64,000 nt of DNA from JAVVEG01 sp041751425 (GTDB lineage Bacteria > Pseudomonadota > Gammaproteobacteria > Pseudomonadales > Pseudohongiellaceae): assembly GCA_041751425.1 (NCBI GenBank), contig JBGSXL010000011.1, positions 275,623 to 339,622 on the forward strand. The letters are read 5' to 3'. Below, piece after piece: positions 44,924 through 53,657 of the stretch. Under the pieces are notes generated by a model. That model was not told the DNA's origin. It saw only the letters and a program-made list of their open reading frames with translations, and did not search any database. Numbering within the stretch: position 1 is the stretch's first letter; every line of letters begins with the position of its first letter. The translations under genes and the position numbers were made by a program.

Positions 44924-46131
44924 TGCGGTTGCTGTGGAAGTCAGCGTGTTGTCTGGCAATCATTTCCCTGTCCGCTTGTCAGTTGATCCTGCCCGATGTC
45001 AGCGAACAAACAGCGCAGGAAGCAGCGGTAGAAACCGAAGTGCAAGCAGCGGTTTTCAATACCGGGCAACCAGATGTGGCACCTGTGGTCGCGGAAGAGC
45101 CTAGCGTGGCAGAAACAATTTTAGTAGAAGCCACTTCTGCGGAAACCTCTGTTACTGAACCTGCTATTGCAGAAGCCATCACCGAAGAGTATGACGCAGC
45201 AGAAAAAGTCGAATCTGACACTTTTGTTGTGGAACCGGATGTTGCGGAACCAGAAAAGATATCACCAGCTATAGTTGCAAGTGCACCGGTCGGTTCACCT
45301 GCGGCAACTGCTTCCGCTTATCAATCCGAGCTCCAACAACTTTGTCACGAGATTGGCAGCAAGCTCGGCAGCGTGTCCTTGAACGATTGCCTGCGCCATA
45401 ACCTGCAGTATGCCGCTGGTTTCTCCGTTAACAAACGCATTCTCGCCAGCAGGGAATTTATACCATCAGCAAGTGAACAGCCCGTCTCTCGCATACTGAT
45501 CATGGGTGGCATACACGGTGATGAATATTCCTCGATATCCATCATGTTCAAGTGGATGGATATTCTGGCTAAACAATCTGACAGTCAGTTTCACTGGCGT
45601 TTTCTGCCGCTCGTCAATCCTGATGGTTTACTGGATGGACGTGGAAAGCGCCAGAATGCTAATGGTGTGGACTTGAATCGTAACTTCCCGTCCGCAGACT
45701 GGGAGGCAACTGCTATCGAAACCTGGAAGAAAAGCACTGGCAGTAATCCACGTCGCTTTCCCGGTTCCACAGCGGCAAGCGAGCCGGAAACGCAATGGTT
45801 GATCAAACAGATTGAAGACTTTGACCCTGTGATTATTGTGTCAGTGCATGCACCGCATGATCTGTTGGACTTTGATGGACCTATTGAGCCACCACGTCGC
45901 ATTGGTCAGTTGTATTTGCATCAACTGGGAGTGTATCCGGGCTCGTTGGGAAATTGGGGCGGTCTGGACCTTGGTATTCCTGTTGTCACCCTGGAACTGC
46001 CATCAGCGGGCATCATGCCAAGCAAAGAACAGATTCAGATTATGTGGGACGACCTGCACAACTGGCTTAATGCTAATGCACCGGAGCTAACAGCGGCGCA
46101 ATCCAAGCGCGAGAATATCGCAGCGGATTGA
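44920..46131 (+). CDS. M14-family murein peptide amidase-like lipoprotein
   Basis: A 403-residue protein with a lipoprotein signal (lipobox LSAC, Cys20). A Val/Ala/Glu-rich linker (about 30-120) is similar in style to that of the AAA protein encoded nearby. The M14 zinc carboxypeptidase domain begins near 135: metal motif IHGDE with His199 and Glu202, substrate block NGVDLNRNFPSADW, third ligand His in VSVHAPHDLLD, and a catalytic Glu in VTLELPSAG. It resembles MpaA-type amidases that cut peptidoglycan tripeptides. Its ATG overlaps the transpeptidase stop by four bases. Outer-membrane anchoring is inferred. Confidence 0.87.
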   Translation: MMRLLWKSACCLAIISLSACQLILPDVSEQTAQEAAVETEVQAAVFNTGQPDVAPVVAEEPSVAETILVEATSAETSVTEPAIAEAITEEYDAAEKVESDTFVVEPDVAEPEKISPAIVASAPVGSPAATASAYQSELQQLCHEIGSKLGSVSLNDCLRHNLQYAAGFSVNKRILASREFIPSASEQPVSRILIMGGIHGDEYSSISIMFKWMDILAKQSDSQFHWRFLPLVNPDGLLDGRGKRQNANGVDLNRNFPSADWEATAIETWKKSTGSNPRRFPGSTAASEPETQWLIKQIEDFDPVIIVSVHAPHDLLDFDGPIEPPRRIGQLYLHQLGVYPGSLGNWGGLDLGIPVVTLELPSAGIMPSKEQIQIMWDDLHNWLNANAPELTAAQSKRENIAAD

Positions 46132-46196
46132 TTAGCGTACATTTATCACTGCCATTGTAATGCGCGAAATGCATACTATCTAACCCGCCTGGGAGC

Positions 46197-46256
46197 AATA
46201 AATTCGGGTCGGAGTAAAATAAATTTGGGTCGAATAAATTCGGGTCGGAGTAAAAT
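46197..46256. repeat. Direct repeat of a 24-bp GGGTCGGAGTAAAAT unit
   Basis: Two identical 24-bp units (46197-46220 and 46233-46256) carry AATAAATTCGGGTCGGAGTA followed by AAAT, spaced 36 bases start to start. The motif is a close variant of the GGGTCAGAGTAAAA core of the palindromes at 57.4 and 60.0 kb. It sits between two convergent genes. Confidence 0.75.
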
Positions 46257-46275
46257 TCCCGTTGAGCCGTGATGG

Positions 46276-47373
46276 TCAACGCGATTTCTGTTTGCCAATT
46301 TCACGCAAAAGTTGTTCATAGGGTTTGATGAATTTCTCAACACCTTCGTCTTCCAGCTTTTGCGTAATGTCATCCAGCAGGATCCCCTTTTCCTGTAACA
46401 ACGAAAGTATCCGTGTGGCTTTATCCAGGTGGTCTTCCAGACGACTCGCAGCGCTGCCGTGATCCCGGAACGCTTCCAGTGTTTCCATAGGAAGGGTATT
46501 GATGGTTTCCTTGCCGATTAAAGCCTCGACATATTTCACATCACTAAAAGCAGGATTTTTACTACTGGTGCTGGCCCACAGTAAGCGCTGCCTTTTGGCG
46601 CCTCTTGCTTGCAGCTTATTGAAACGGTCACTGTGGAAAACCTGCTGATAAATTTCATACGCTTTTCTGGCTGACGCGATTGCTACTTCTCCCTGCAGTT
46701 CACTCAGACCCTTTTCTTTCAGTATGGGGTCTACCATCACATCAATGCGGCTAAGGAAAAAGCTGGCTACTGAAGCAGTATGATCAATAGCTTGGTAGGC
46801 TGAGAGTCTATCTTCCAAACCCGACAGGTATGCTTCAGTCACTGCCATGTACCGTGGCAAACCGAACAGCAGAGTCACATTGATGTTGATCCCTTCTGCG
46901 ATGCATTGGCGAATGGCAGGCAGAGCTGCTGCCGTGCCGGGAATCTTGATCATTGCGTTTTTGCGGTCCACGGAGTTCCATAGCTCCCGTGCCTGCTTAA
47001 TAGTTGCTTCAGTGTCATGGGCAAGATGGGGGGAAACTTCAAGACTGACAAAACCATCCTCGCCATCCGATTCTTCATAAACAGATTTGAAAATATCGGC
47101 GGCACGCTTTATATCTTTTACCGCCAGTCTGTAGAAAAGATCATCAAGGTTTTGTGTTTGTTTCGAAAACGCTGCAATATCTTCATCATAGGCAGTGCTG
47201 TTGCTGATTGCTTTCTCAAAAATGGCTGGATTTGAAGTTAGCCCCCGGACGCCATCTTCAGTAATCAGTTTTTTTAATGCTCCAGTATCCATAATCTCGC
47301 GATCCAGCAGATCCAGCCAGATACTTTGGCCAAAATCATGAATACTTTTTACTTTATTTTTACCAATGCTCAT
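46276..47373 (-). CDS. tal: Transaldolase
   Basis: A 365-residue transaldolase of the long (mycobacterial-type) class, which moves a dihydroxyacetone unit between sugar phosphates in the non-oxidative pentose phosphate pathway. FGQSIWLDLLDREIMDTG and GLTSNPAIFEKAI open the barrel. The Schiff-base Lys is probably in LWASTSSKNPAFSDVKYV. The C-terminus EDEGVEKFIKPYEQLL is class-typical. I chose the ATG at 47373 because the family begins there; a GTG at 47430, directly after the upstream stop, would add 19 residues. Confidence 0.93.
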   Translation of the reverse strand: MSIGKNKVKSIHDFGQSIWLDLLDREIMDTGALKKLITEDGVRGLTSNPAIFEKAISNSTAYDEDIAAFSKQTQNLDDLFYRLAVKDIKRAADIFKSVYEESDGEDGFVSLEVSPHLAHDTEATIKQARELWNSVDRKNAMIKIPGTAAALPAIRQCIAEGININVTLLFGLPRYMAVTEAYLSGLEDRLSAYQAIDHTASVASFFLSRIDVMVDPILKEKGLSELQGEVAIASARKAYEIYQQVFHSDRFNKLQARGAKRQRLLWASTSSKNPAFSDVKYVEALIGKETINTLPMETLEAFRDHGSAASRLEDHLDKATRILSLLQEKGILLDDITQKLEDEGVEKFIKPYEQLLREIGKQKSR

Positions 47374-47430
47374 AGGGGTTGATTGCTCCAGCGCGATTCG
47401 GTTTTTGAAAGCGTCAGCAAGACTACTCAC

Positions 47431-48645
47431 CTACTGTTTTGAATCTTTGCGCAGCGCTTTTTCTAATTGTTTTGTATCTGTGATATCTACCAGCGTGATC
47501 ACAACACCGTCTATCACGTTGTCCAGTCTGTTGTATGGCATGATGCGCACCGAAAACCAACGACCATCGTCGGTAGGGACTTCTTTCTCCGAGAAGACCA
47601 GAGTGCTTAGAGTTTCCAGCGCATCTTCGTGCAACGAGGGGTACTGCAGACTGGTTGTGAGATCACTGAGTGGCCGCCCACGGTCACTTTCCCGCAGATT
47701 AACGATTTTCGCAGCGCGGTCAGTATAACGTCTGACATTCAGATTCTGATCCAGGAACAAAATAGCGATTTCAATGCTGTTGAGAGTATTCTGCAAATCG
47801 CTTTGGGCCAGAGCAAGATCGTCCAGCTTGGTTTGCATCTCATTGTTGATCGTTTGCAACTCCTCGTTCATGGATTGCATTTCCTCTTTCGAGGTGGTCA
47901 GTTCCTCATTCGTTGACTGCAGTTCCTCATTGGTGGACTGTAACTCCTCATTGGATGACTGCAGTTCTTCCCGCGACGCGCGAGCTTCTTCGCGCAAGGC
48001 CAGGATTTCATCCCGGCACTGTTGTAGTTCTGCGGCATGAGACGTGTCCAACTCGGTTTTGCCTTTGCCTTTGCTTCTCTTGCTTTTTTCGGATTCGTTT
48101 ATCGTATTTACGTCGCGAAACACTATCATTGTCATGCCTTGCAAAGCGGCTGGTTCTAGCAGCTTCTGTACCGTCACGTCTACCACCTGCATGCCGCCGG
48201 GTACAGCGACTTGCAGTCCATGAAGGTGGAGTGGTTCGTTTTGTGTGGAGGCAGTTTTTATTGCAGAGAACAGCGGTGCCCGCAGTCCATCGCGAGCCAT
48301 CGCATGGAAATTCCAATTGGCTTTCCCGGCTGCAGGTTCCAGATATTTTCCGGTACGTCCGCTGATGTAAACAATGTCGCCACCATCATTGAGAACAACC
48401 GATGCAGGTGCGTATACCTGCAGTAACAGATTATCGGCCGCCGTTTGCAGATTCGGGCTGGCTCCGACAGGATTATTAGTAGGTGACACGTGCTGCTCCC
48501 TTTTTATTTTAGTAAGAGATGGAAAAGAATCAACTGGCAACGCACTGGTGCCGGTTTCCTGCCGCAGATAGTATCTGAGCTTATGCTGCAGCGGGGTAAA
48601 TAATTGATTGAAACGACCGATGGTTTCGGAACTGCCCAACAGCAA
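47431..48645 (-). CDS. C-terminal part: end of CheR, coiled coil, PAS domain
   Basis: A 404-residue piece that continues the CheR fold (MLLGSSETIGRFNQLF) and so is not an independent gene start; no ribosome site is evident. Next are a PAS-like segment near 80-180, and a long Glu/Ser/Asn coiled coil made of repeats such as SREELQSSNEELQSTNEELQ. A PAS domain follows from about 270 (LNSIEIAILFLDQNLNVRRY), ending in DITDTKQLEKALRK. No kinase domain is present. It would only be made if the amber codon is read through or absent. Confidence 0.7.
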   Translation of the reverse strand: MLLGSSETIGRFNQLFTPLQHKLRYYLRQETGTSALPVDSFPSLTKIKREQHVSPTNNPVGASPNLQTAADNLLLQVYAPASVVLNDGGDIVYISGRTGKYLEPAAGKANWNFHAMARDGLRAPLFSAIKTASTQNEPLHLHGLQVAVPGGMQVVDVTVQKLLEPAALQGMTMIVFRDVNTINESEKSKRSKGKGKTELDTSHAAELQQCRDEILALREEARASREELQSSNEELQSTNEELQSTNEELTTSKEEMQSMNEELQTINNEMQTKLDDLALAQSDLQNTLNSIEIAILFLDQNLNVRRYTDRAAKIVNLRESDRGRPLSDLTTSLQYPSLHEDALETLSTLVFSEKEVPTDDGRWFSVRIMPYNRLDNVIDGVVITLVDITDTKQLEKALRKDSKQ

Positions 48646-48711
48646 TACACCGCCGGGACGCAGACTATAGTGAAAAAGTGGTAACAGGCGACGCTGCAGT
48701 GAGGAATCAAA

Positions 48712-50016
48712 CTAGATCAGCAGGTTGCGGCATATCAGTAAGTCTAGTTTTGTAAAAGGCGGATCCATCACAACATCATGCCGGGCAAACAGCACCATGT
48801 CGCGGATTTTTTTATTGATCTGGAAGTATGTGTCGTGCTCGCTGAAAAAGCGCGAGAGACGTGCTGGCGAAACGGAAGTGCTGATGGAGCGCGGATAATG
48901 CCCACGTCGCGCCATACTTATGGCATCCGGACTCAAGTCTGACGCGAATATTTGCAAGGTAAACTTTTGCGGTACAGGCATGCTTTCCAAAATCTCGGTG
49001 AAAATCATGGCAAGTGAGTAGGCTTCCTCTCCTGTCGAGCAGCCTACACACCAGGCTCGCATGGCCGGATTACCGGCGCACCTGTCCAGCAATTCCGGGA
49101 GGATAGAACTGGCAAGCGTCTCCCAGACCGTGGTGTAGCGAAAGAAACTGGTAACACCTATCAGCATTTCCTTGAACAACAGGTCCGCTTCCTGCGGGTT
49201 GTGCTGCAGAAATTCGGCGTACTCTGCCTCGGATTCGATGTTATGAATAGCTTTACGCCGCTCTATCCGGCGCTGCAGTGTGCTTGGTTTATAGAGTGAG
49301 AAATCATGCCGGGTCTTGCTGTGCAGCAGCTGAACTATCCGTTTCAGCGGCGCAGGTGTCACTACAGTCGTATCATATTGCTCTGCTGCGTCTGTTTCCC
49401 TGGCCTGACCAATGAACGACTGTATGCATGCCGGCATTTCCTCGGGAGCAACAACGATGTCCGCAAAGCCGGCAGCGATCACACTTTTTGGCATCGAATC
49501 AAATTGTGCCGTTGAGGGTTCCTGCGCCAATGTTAAACCGCCCGTAGCTTTGATGGACTGTGCGCCCAAGGTGCCGTCATTTCCCATGCCTGAAAGGATG
49601 ACACCAATCGCGCGTTCACCCTGCGAACTGGCCAGGGATGAAAACAAGACATTAACGGGCAGGCGCAAGCCGCGGGGTTCAGTAGGTTTGGCTGTTTTAA
49701 GGCGGGAGTTGACTACACTCAGTTCCGTATTGGGTGCAATGACATAAATATGATTTGCCTCAACAAGCACGCCATTCTCTGCTTCGTTGACGGGCAGTTC
49801 TGTAGTCCGCTGCAGCAACTCCGCCAGCAAGGCTCTTTGCGTGGGATCAAGATGCTGAACGATGATATAAGCCAGGCCGCACTCAGGCACTATTTGACTG
49901 ATAAACTTCTCAATAGCTGCAAACCCGCCTGCGGAGGCCCCGATGCCTACAATGCGCGGGCCTGCCGATTGCGCGGATGTGCTAAGGGGTGCGACTGGGT
50001 CTGTTAACGTGGTCAT
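48712..50016 (-). CDS. N-terminal part: CheB methylesterase + CheR methyltransferase
   Basis: A 434-residue chain. The CheB-like domain has Ser in IVGIGASAGGFAAIEKF, His in IIVQHLDPTQ and Asp in GMGNDGTLGAQS, so its catalytic triad is intact. The CheR domain begins near residue 205 (LKRIVQLLHSKTRHDFSLYK) with the SAM-binding part WCVGCSTGEEAYSLAMIF. It stops at LLICRNLLI, just before the conserved Tyr, which truncates the methyltransferase by about 70 residues. It probably acted in signal transduction with the PAS protein and regulator upstream. Confidence 0.85.
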   Translation of the reverse strand: MTTLTDPVAPLSTSAQSAGPRIVGIGASAGGFAAIEKFISQIVPECGLAYIIVQHLDPTQRALLAELLQRTTELPVNEAENGVLVEANHIYVIAPNTELSVVNSRLKTAKPTEPRGLRLPVNVLFSSLASSQGERAIGVILSGMGNDGTLGAQSIKATGGLTLAQEPSTAQFDSMPKSVIAAGFADIVVAPEEMPACIQSFIGQARETDAAEQYDTTVVTPAPLKRIVQLLHSKTRHDFSLYKPSTLQRRIERRKAIHNIESEAEYAEFLQHNPQEADLLFKEMLIGVTSFFRYTTVWETLASSILPELLDRCAGNPAMRAWCVGCSTGEEAYSLAMIFTEILESMPVPQKFTLQIFASDLSPDAISMARRGHYPRSISTSVSPARLSRFFSEHDTYFQINKKIRDMVLFARHDVVMDPPFTKLDLLICRNLLI

Positions 50017-50082
50017 GATTCCGATTCAAGCCGAATTAGTCTGGTTTGCCTCCTAAAACCTGAAACATTCAAAAACAGCCCA

Positions 50083-50676
50083 CTATTCTGCTTTTGTCAG
50101 TATCAGGAACACTTCCTTTCCACTTGGAGCAAGACTGGTGAAGCTCCGCAATAAATTCGCATCATCACTGCTGTCCAGTGTTTGCAGGGTGCAGGTCTCT
50201 CCGGGTGAACCACTAAACAGCTTTTTCAATTGCCAGTTGAGCAGGGGCCTGCTGGAATGAGCAAGAAAAGTTTCCAGAGACTCACCGTCGAGCTCCTGGG
50301 AATCAATACCCAATAATGCAGCACCTGCCAGATTGCTACCGGTAATGCGCCCTTCACTATTGATACTTAAATAGCCAACTGGGGCGAACTCATAGAGCTG
50401 TTTGTAGCGGGTGAGGTCGGCTTCCATTTCGTGCAAATTCGCTGTGTTTTGCTCGTGTTGCAGCTCAAGTTCAATTTGATGGATCTGAAATTCATGCAGC
50501 ATTTTCAGGCAGTCAGCAGCACTGTCTGGAGAACTGCCCAATTTGAAGAGAACCGACAAAGCGTCCATGCTCAGATTATGTCCGTTGTTTAACGGCGCAG
50601 CATTTGCTTTCCTTAAAGACTCTGCCAATGCGCGCAACTGATCGGGTAACAATGGTTTGTGCGAAGATTCAGACAT
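50083..50676 (-). CDS. PAS domain protein
   Basis: A 197-residue cytosolic protein. The N-terminal helical part with CLKMLHEFQIHQIELELQHE is common in PAS sensor proteins paired with CheB-CheR fusions. A PAS domain follows: LYEFAPVGYLSINSEGRITG to LGIDSQELDGESLETFL. It ends without an output domain, so it is a lone sensor or adaptor. It lies 66 bases upstream of the CheB-CheR gene on the same strand. Confidence 0.82.
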   Translation of the reverse strand: MSESSHKPLLPDQLRALAESLRKANAAPLNNGHNLSMDALSVLFKLGSSPDSAADCLKMLHEFQIHQIELELQHEQNTANLHEMEADLTRYKQLYEFAPVGYLSINSEGRITGSNLAGAALLGIDSQELDGESLETFLAHSSRPLLNWQLKKLFSGSPGETCTLQTLDSSDDANLLRSFTSLAPSGKEVFLILTKAE

Positions 50677-50773
50677 TCAGGCTCCGACGACAGGCAATAG
50701 GGATTTCGAGCGATGTTAGCACGAAACAAGTCTAAACAACCCGTATTGGATGCTGCAATCAGAAATGGTTTTT

Positions 50774-51538
50774 CTAGCGGAATAGCTGGGCCTGAATGGG
50801 ATGACCACAGCGTTTGGGGGGGTGAAACAATAAGCGGTCCGTCTCGATCTTGACCACCTGGTAGCACTCACAGCTCATTTCTTCCAGTCTTTGCCGGTCC
50901 AGTACTGTTATACGCCCACGCGAATATTTGATTATTTCCAGATTTTGCAGGTTGCCAGCCGCCTGAGTAATCCCTTCCCGGCGCACTCCCAGCAAGCTGG
51001 CAATCAACTCCTGCGTTACAAACATAGTGTTGTCTGGCAGGCGATCCAGAGTCATTAGCAACCACCGACACAATTGCTGATTCAATGCATGATGACGATT
51101 ACATGCAGCTATCTGGGCAATCTGGGTAATCACAGACTGAGTGTAGCGCAGCATCAGCAGTTCCAGTTCGTTGTTGTGCATGAATTCATTCATGAGAATC
51201 CGGCCCGGTAGCCGGTAAGAGATGCCGGCATTACGCACGACTGCCCGGCTCGTAGTGGTTTCTCCTCCCATGAACAAGCCGACGCCTAGCAAACCTTCAT
51301 TGCCAATGACGGATACCTCAGGTGAGCTGCCATTCAGCATCATGTTCTGCCGAGAAATAATAGATTCTGTTGGGAAGTAGACATACCTTTGCTCCTGGCC
51401 GCAGTCATGAATCACCTCCCCTAACCGCATAGGATATAGCTCAAGGTGCGGGAGCAGGCGTTTTTGCAATGCTGGAGAAAGCGTTTCCAGCAGCGTATTC
51501 TGCCACGGCGATCTGGAAACGTAGGGCGTGGGTATCAT
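50774..51538 (-). CDS. Crp/Fnr family transcriptional regulator
   Basis: A 254-residue regulator. The N-terminal cNMP-like beta-roll spans about 20-135 (HCGQ-type turn near VIHDCGQEQRYVYFPTESII). The C-terminal winged helix-turn-helix includes MFVTQELIASLLGVRREGIT and LEIIKYSRGRITVLDRQRLE. The N-terminus lacks the Cys cluster of oxygen-sensing Fnr, so it is not an iron-sulfur Fnr. It is first of three minus-strand signalling genes and may control them; the effector is unknown. It is divergent from the ABC transporter. Confidence 0.88.
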   Translation of the reverse strand: MIPTPYVSRSPWQNTLLETLSPALQKRLLPHLELYPMRLGEVIHDCGQEQRYVYFPTESIISRQNMMLNGSSPEVSVIGNEGLLGVGLFMGGETTTSRAVVRNAGISYRLPGRILMNEFMHNNELELLMLRYTQSVITQIAQIAACNRHHALNQQLCRWLLMTLDRLPDNTMFVTQELIASLLGVRREGITQAAGNLQNLEIIKYSRGRITVLDRQRLEEMSCECYQVVKIETDRLLFHPPKRCGHPIQAQLFR

Positions 51539-51723
51539 CCTGAAGCTCCTGTATTTGAACGTTACAGTTTGGCGGCCTTGAACAATAAGTCAGATGTAAA
51601 CTTTTTTATGTGCGGAGGACAACATTAGCATACATTTTATACTGGCATGTAAATAGTAACTCTGAACGGCTTGGCGAGGTGCAGCGGTGGACTTCCACCG
51701 CCTCAAGCGAGTATTCTCCGGGC

Positions 51724-52515
51724 ATGCAAAACTCGGATAAGGACACCCCTGTGGCTGTAGTTGAAGCAAAAAACCTCGTAAAAACCTATCCAAAGCCCGG
51801 CAGTAAGACAGAGTTCTTCAATGCTGTGGACGGGGTGTCCCTGCAGATAGAAGCCGGCGAGGTATACGGTATTCTGGGACCCAACGGAGCAGGTAAAACG
51901 ACCACTCTTGAAATGCTGGAAGGCTTGACAGACATAGATTTTGGCGATGCTTACATCAATGGCTTGAATGTAAACACCAATCCTTTCGAAGTGAAAAAAA
52001 TCATCGGCGTGCAATTGCAGGCCAATGAGTACTTCGACAACCTCTCTTTGCAGGAGTTGTTACGCTTGTTTGGCGAGTTGTATGGACGGCGTATTGATGC
52101 GCTGGAGTTGCTGGGGCGGGTGAATCTGACTGAGAAGGCGGATGCGAAGCCGGCCAATTTATCCGGTGGTCAGAAACAACGTTTCTCCATAGCCTGCGCG
52201 CTGGTGAACGATCCCATCGTGCTGTTCCTGGATGAGCCGACCACAGGGCTTGACCCGCAGGCCAAACGTAGCCTGTGGAACCTGGTGCGCGAACTCAATA
52301 GCAGTGGTATGACCATTGTGCTTACCACGCACAACATGGAAGAAGCCGAGACGCTATGTCGCCGCATCACGATCATGGACCATGGCAAAGTCATTGCCAG
52401 CGACACGCCAGCTATGTTGATTCAGCAGCATGCGCCTGAGCCTCCGGAACGGCCGCGTCATGGCAGCCTGGAAGATGTCTTTCTGGCATTGACCGGTCAC
52501 GGCTTGAGGGAGTAA
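51724..52515 (+). CDS. ABC-2 type exporter, ATP-binding protein
   Basis: A 263-residue ABC ATPase. Walker A is GPNGAGKTT, the Q-loop is in GVQLQANEYFDNL, the signature is LSGGQKQRF, and Walker B LFLDEPTTGLDPQAK follows. It pairs with the permease starting four bases downstream. The class is the DrrA/CcmA-like ATPase of ABC-2 exporters (drugs, lipids or polysaccharides); the substrate is unknown. The ATG at MQNSDKD is chosen because the in-frame region before it is unlike the family. Confidence 0.9.
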   Translation: MQNSDKDTPVAVVEAKNLVKTYPKPGSKTEFFNAVDGVSLQIEAGEVYGILGPNGAGKTTTLEMLEGLTDIDFGDAYINGLNVNTNPFEVKKIIGVQLQANEYFDNLSLQELLRLFGELYGRRIDALELLGRVNLTEKADAKPANLSGGQKQRFSIACALVNDPIVLFLDEPTTGLDPQAKRSLWNLVRELNSSGMTIVLTTHNMEEAETLCRRITIMDHGKVIASDTPAMLIQQHAPEPPERPRHGSLEDVFLALTGHGLRE

Positions 52516-52519
52516 CGCC

Positions 52520-53620
52520 ATGCAGACACGTCCACCGAACATGATATTGAGCCTGGCCAGTGTGTTCATGAAGATATTCCTGCGCGACCGGCAGGCAATT
52601 TTCTTCAGTCTGTTTTTTCCTATCATCTTCATGTTGGTGTTTGGTTTGTTAAACAGCGATGAAGCTGAACCCATCAAGATTGGTATTGCCAACAATTCCA
52701 GCAGTGACATTTCTGAGCAATTCATTCAGATGCTCAGCAATAATCCTTTGTTCGCCGTCAATGTGGGAGATGAGGTCACTTTGCGTGAACGACTCGTTGA
52801 AGGTGACGTCACGATGGTATTAGTAGTGCCTGAGTTTTTTGAGGCAACAGAAAGTGGCAGCGAGTTGACTGTTCTGGTGGATGCCGCTCAGGTGCAGCAA
52901 TTGGGTTTGGTGATGCCGGTTCTGGATCAGGTATTGCTGGGCATCGAGCGACAATTGCGTAACACGCAACCGATGTTTTCATTGACGCTGGTTGATGTGA
53001 AGGCGCGCTCGCAACGTTATCTGGATTTCTTGATTCCTGGTCTGTTGGCATTCACGTTGATGCAGGTGGCTATTGCGGGCAGCGGTTTCAACATAGTGGA
53101 ATATCGTCGCAAGGGCATACTGAAACGTTTGTTTGTCACGCCGGTACGCCCGCGCGATTTTATTTCCGGCATTGTATTGTCGCGCATGGTGTTATGCTTG
53201 ATGCAATTGTCGGTATTGCTGGCCGTTGCGGTACTGGTTCTGGATGTCGCCATCGTGGGCAGCTATTTGTCATTGTTTGGCGTCATAATTCTGGGATGTT
53301 TTATATTTCTGTGTCTGGGCTTCATGCTGGGCAGTCTGGCGAAAACGCAGCAGTCCATCATGGCGCTGGGAAATCTGGTGATATTCCCGCAGATATTCTT
53401 GTCGGGTGTGTTTTATCCGGTTAGCAGTCTGCCCGCTTTTATTCAGCCAATTGCGTCAGTTTTGCCGTTAACTTTCGTGACTAACGCGCTACGTGATATT
53501 GCCAATGACGGGGTTTCCATGCTCGGAACCGGTTGGGATTTATTGGGAATTATTGTCTGGTTGTTGATAGCTTTTGTGGCTGCAACGCGTTTGTTTGTCT
53601 GGAAGGAAGTAGCGGCCTGA
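52520..53620 (+). CDS. ABC-2 type exporter, permease protein
   Basis: A 366-residue membrane protein with the ABC-2 pattern: one N-terminal helix (QAIFFSLFFPIIFMLVFGLL), an extracytoplasmic domain of about 150 residues and five C-terminal helices, including FLIPGLLAFTLMQVAIAGSG and VILGCFIFLCLGFMLGSLA. It forms the channel for the ATPase encoded just upstream. A tandem 15-bp repeat follows its stop (53623-53652). Confidence 0.9.
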   Translation: MQTRPPNMILSLASVFMKIFLRDRQAIFFSLFFPIIFMLVFGLLNSDEAEPIKIGIANNSSSDISEQFIQMLSNNPLFAVNVGDEVTLRERLVEGDVTMVLVVPEFFEATESGSELTVLVDAAQVQQLGLVMPVLDQVLLGIERQLRNTQPMFSLTLVDVKARSQRYLDFLIPGLLAFTLMQVAIAGSGFNIVEYRRKGILKRLFVTPVRPRDFISGIVLSRMVLCLMQLSVLLAVAVLVLDVAIVGSYLSLFGVIILGCFIFLCLGFMLGSLAKTQQSIMALGNLVIFPQIFLSGVFYPVSSLPAFIQPIASVLPLTFVTNALRDIANDGVSMLGTGWDLLGIIVWLLIAFVAATRLFVWKEVAA

Positions 53621-53622
53621 TT

Positions 53623-53652
53623 GTGAAAACGAGAGATGTGAAAACGAGAGAT
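53623..53652 (+). repeat. 15-bp tandem repeat in the gap before the DUF945 gene
   Basis: Two adjacent copies of GTGAAAACGAGAGAT fill most of the short gap. The second copy supplies a GAGAG purine stretch that could act as ribosome site for the gene at 53658. Confidence 0.6.
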
Positions 53653-53657
53653 ATGAA

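Larger units (their letters stand above)
47431..50016 (-). pseudogene. CheB-CheR-PAS gene interrupted by one in-frame TAG
   Basis: Reading 50016 to 47431 in a single frame gives an 861-codon gene: CheB methylesterase, CheR methyltransferase, then coiled coil and PAS domains. The only break is a TAG at 48714-48712, where the family has Tyr in NLLIY. After it the frame continues without shift as FDSSLQRRLLPLFHYSL and then RPGGVLLLGSSE. So this is a recent nonsense mutation, a sequencing error, or a readthrough site. The two halves are listed separately. Confidence 0.85.

Noticed and set aside
46073..46279. Minus-strand reading frame with a repeated SDPNLF peptide
   Set aside because: The peptide repeat is the translation of the intergenic 24-bp direct repeat; no ribosome site and no family resemblance.
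48643..48645. ATG at 48645 as the true start of a separate PAS gene
   Set aside because: The codon lies inside the conserved CheR fold (VLLLGSSE) and the frame upstream is open back to the TAG, so it is an internal Met.
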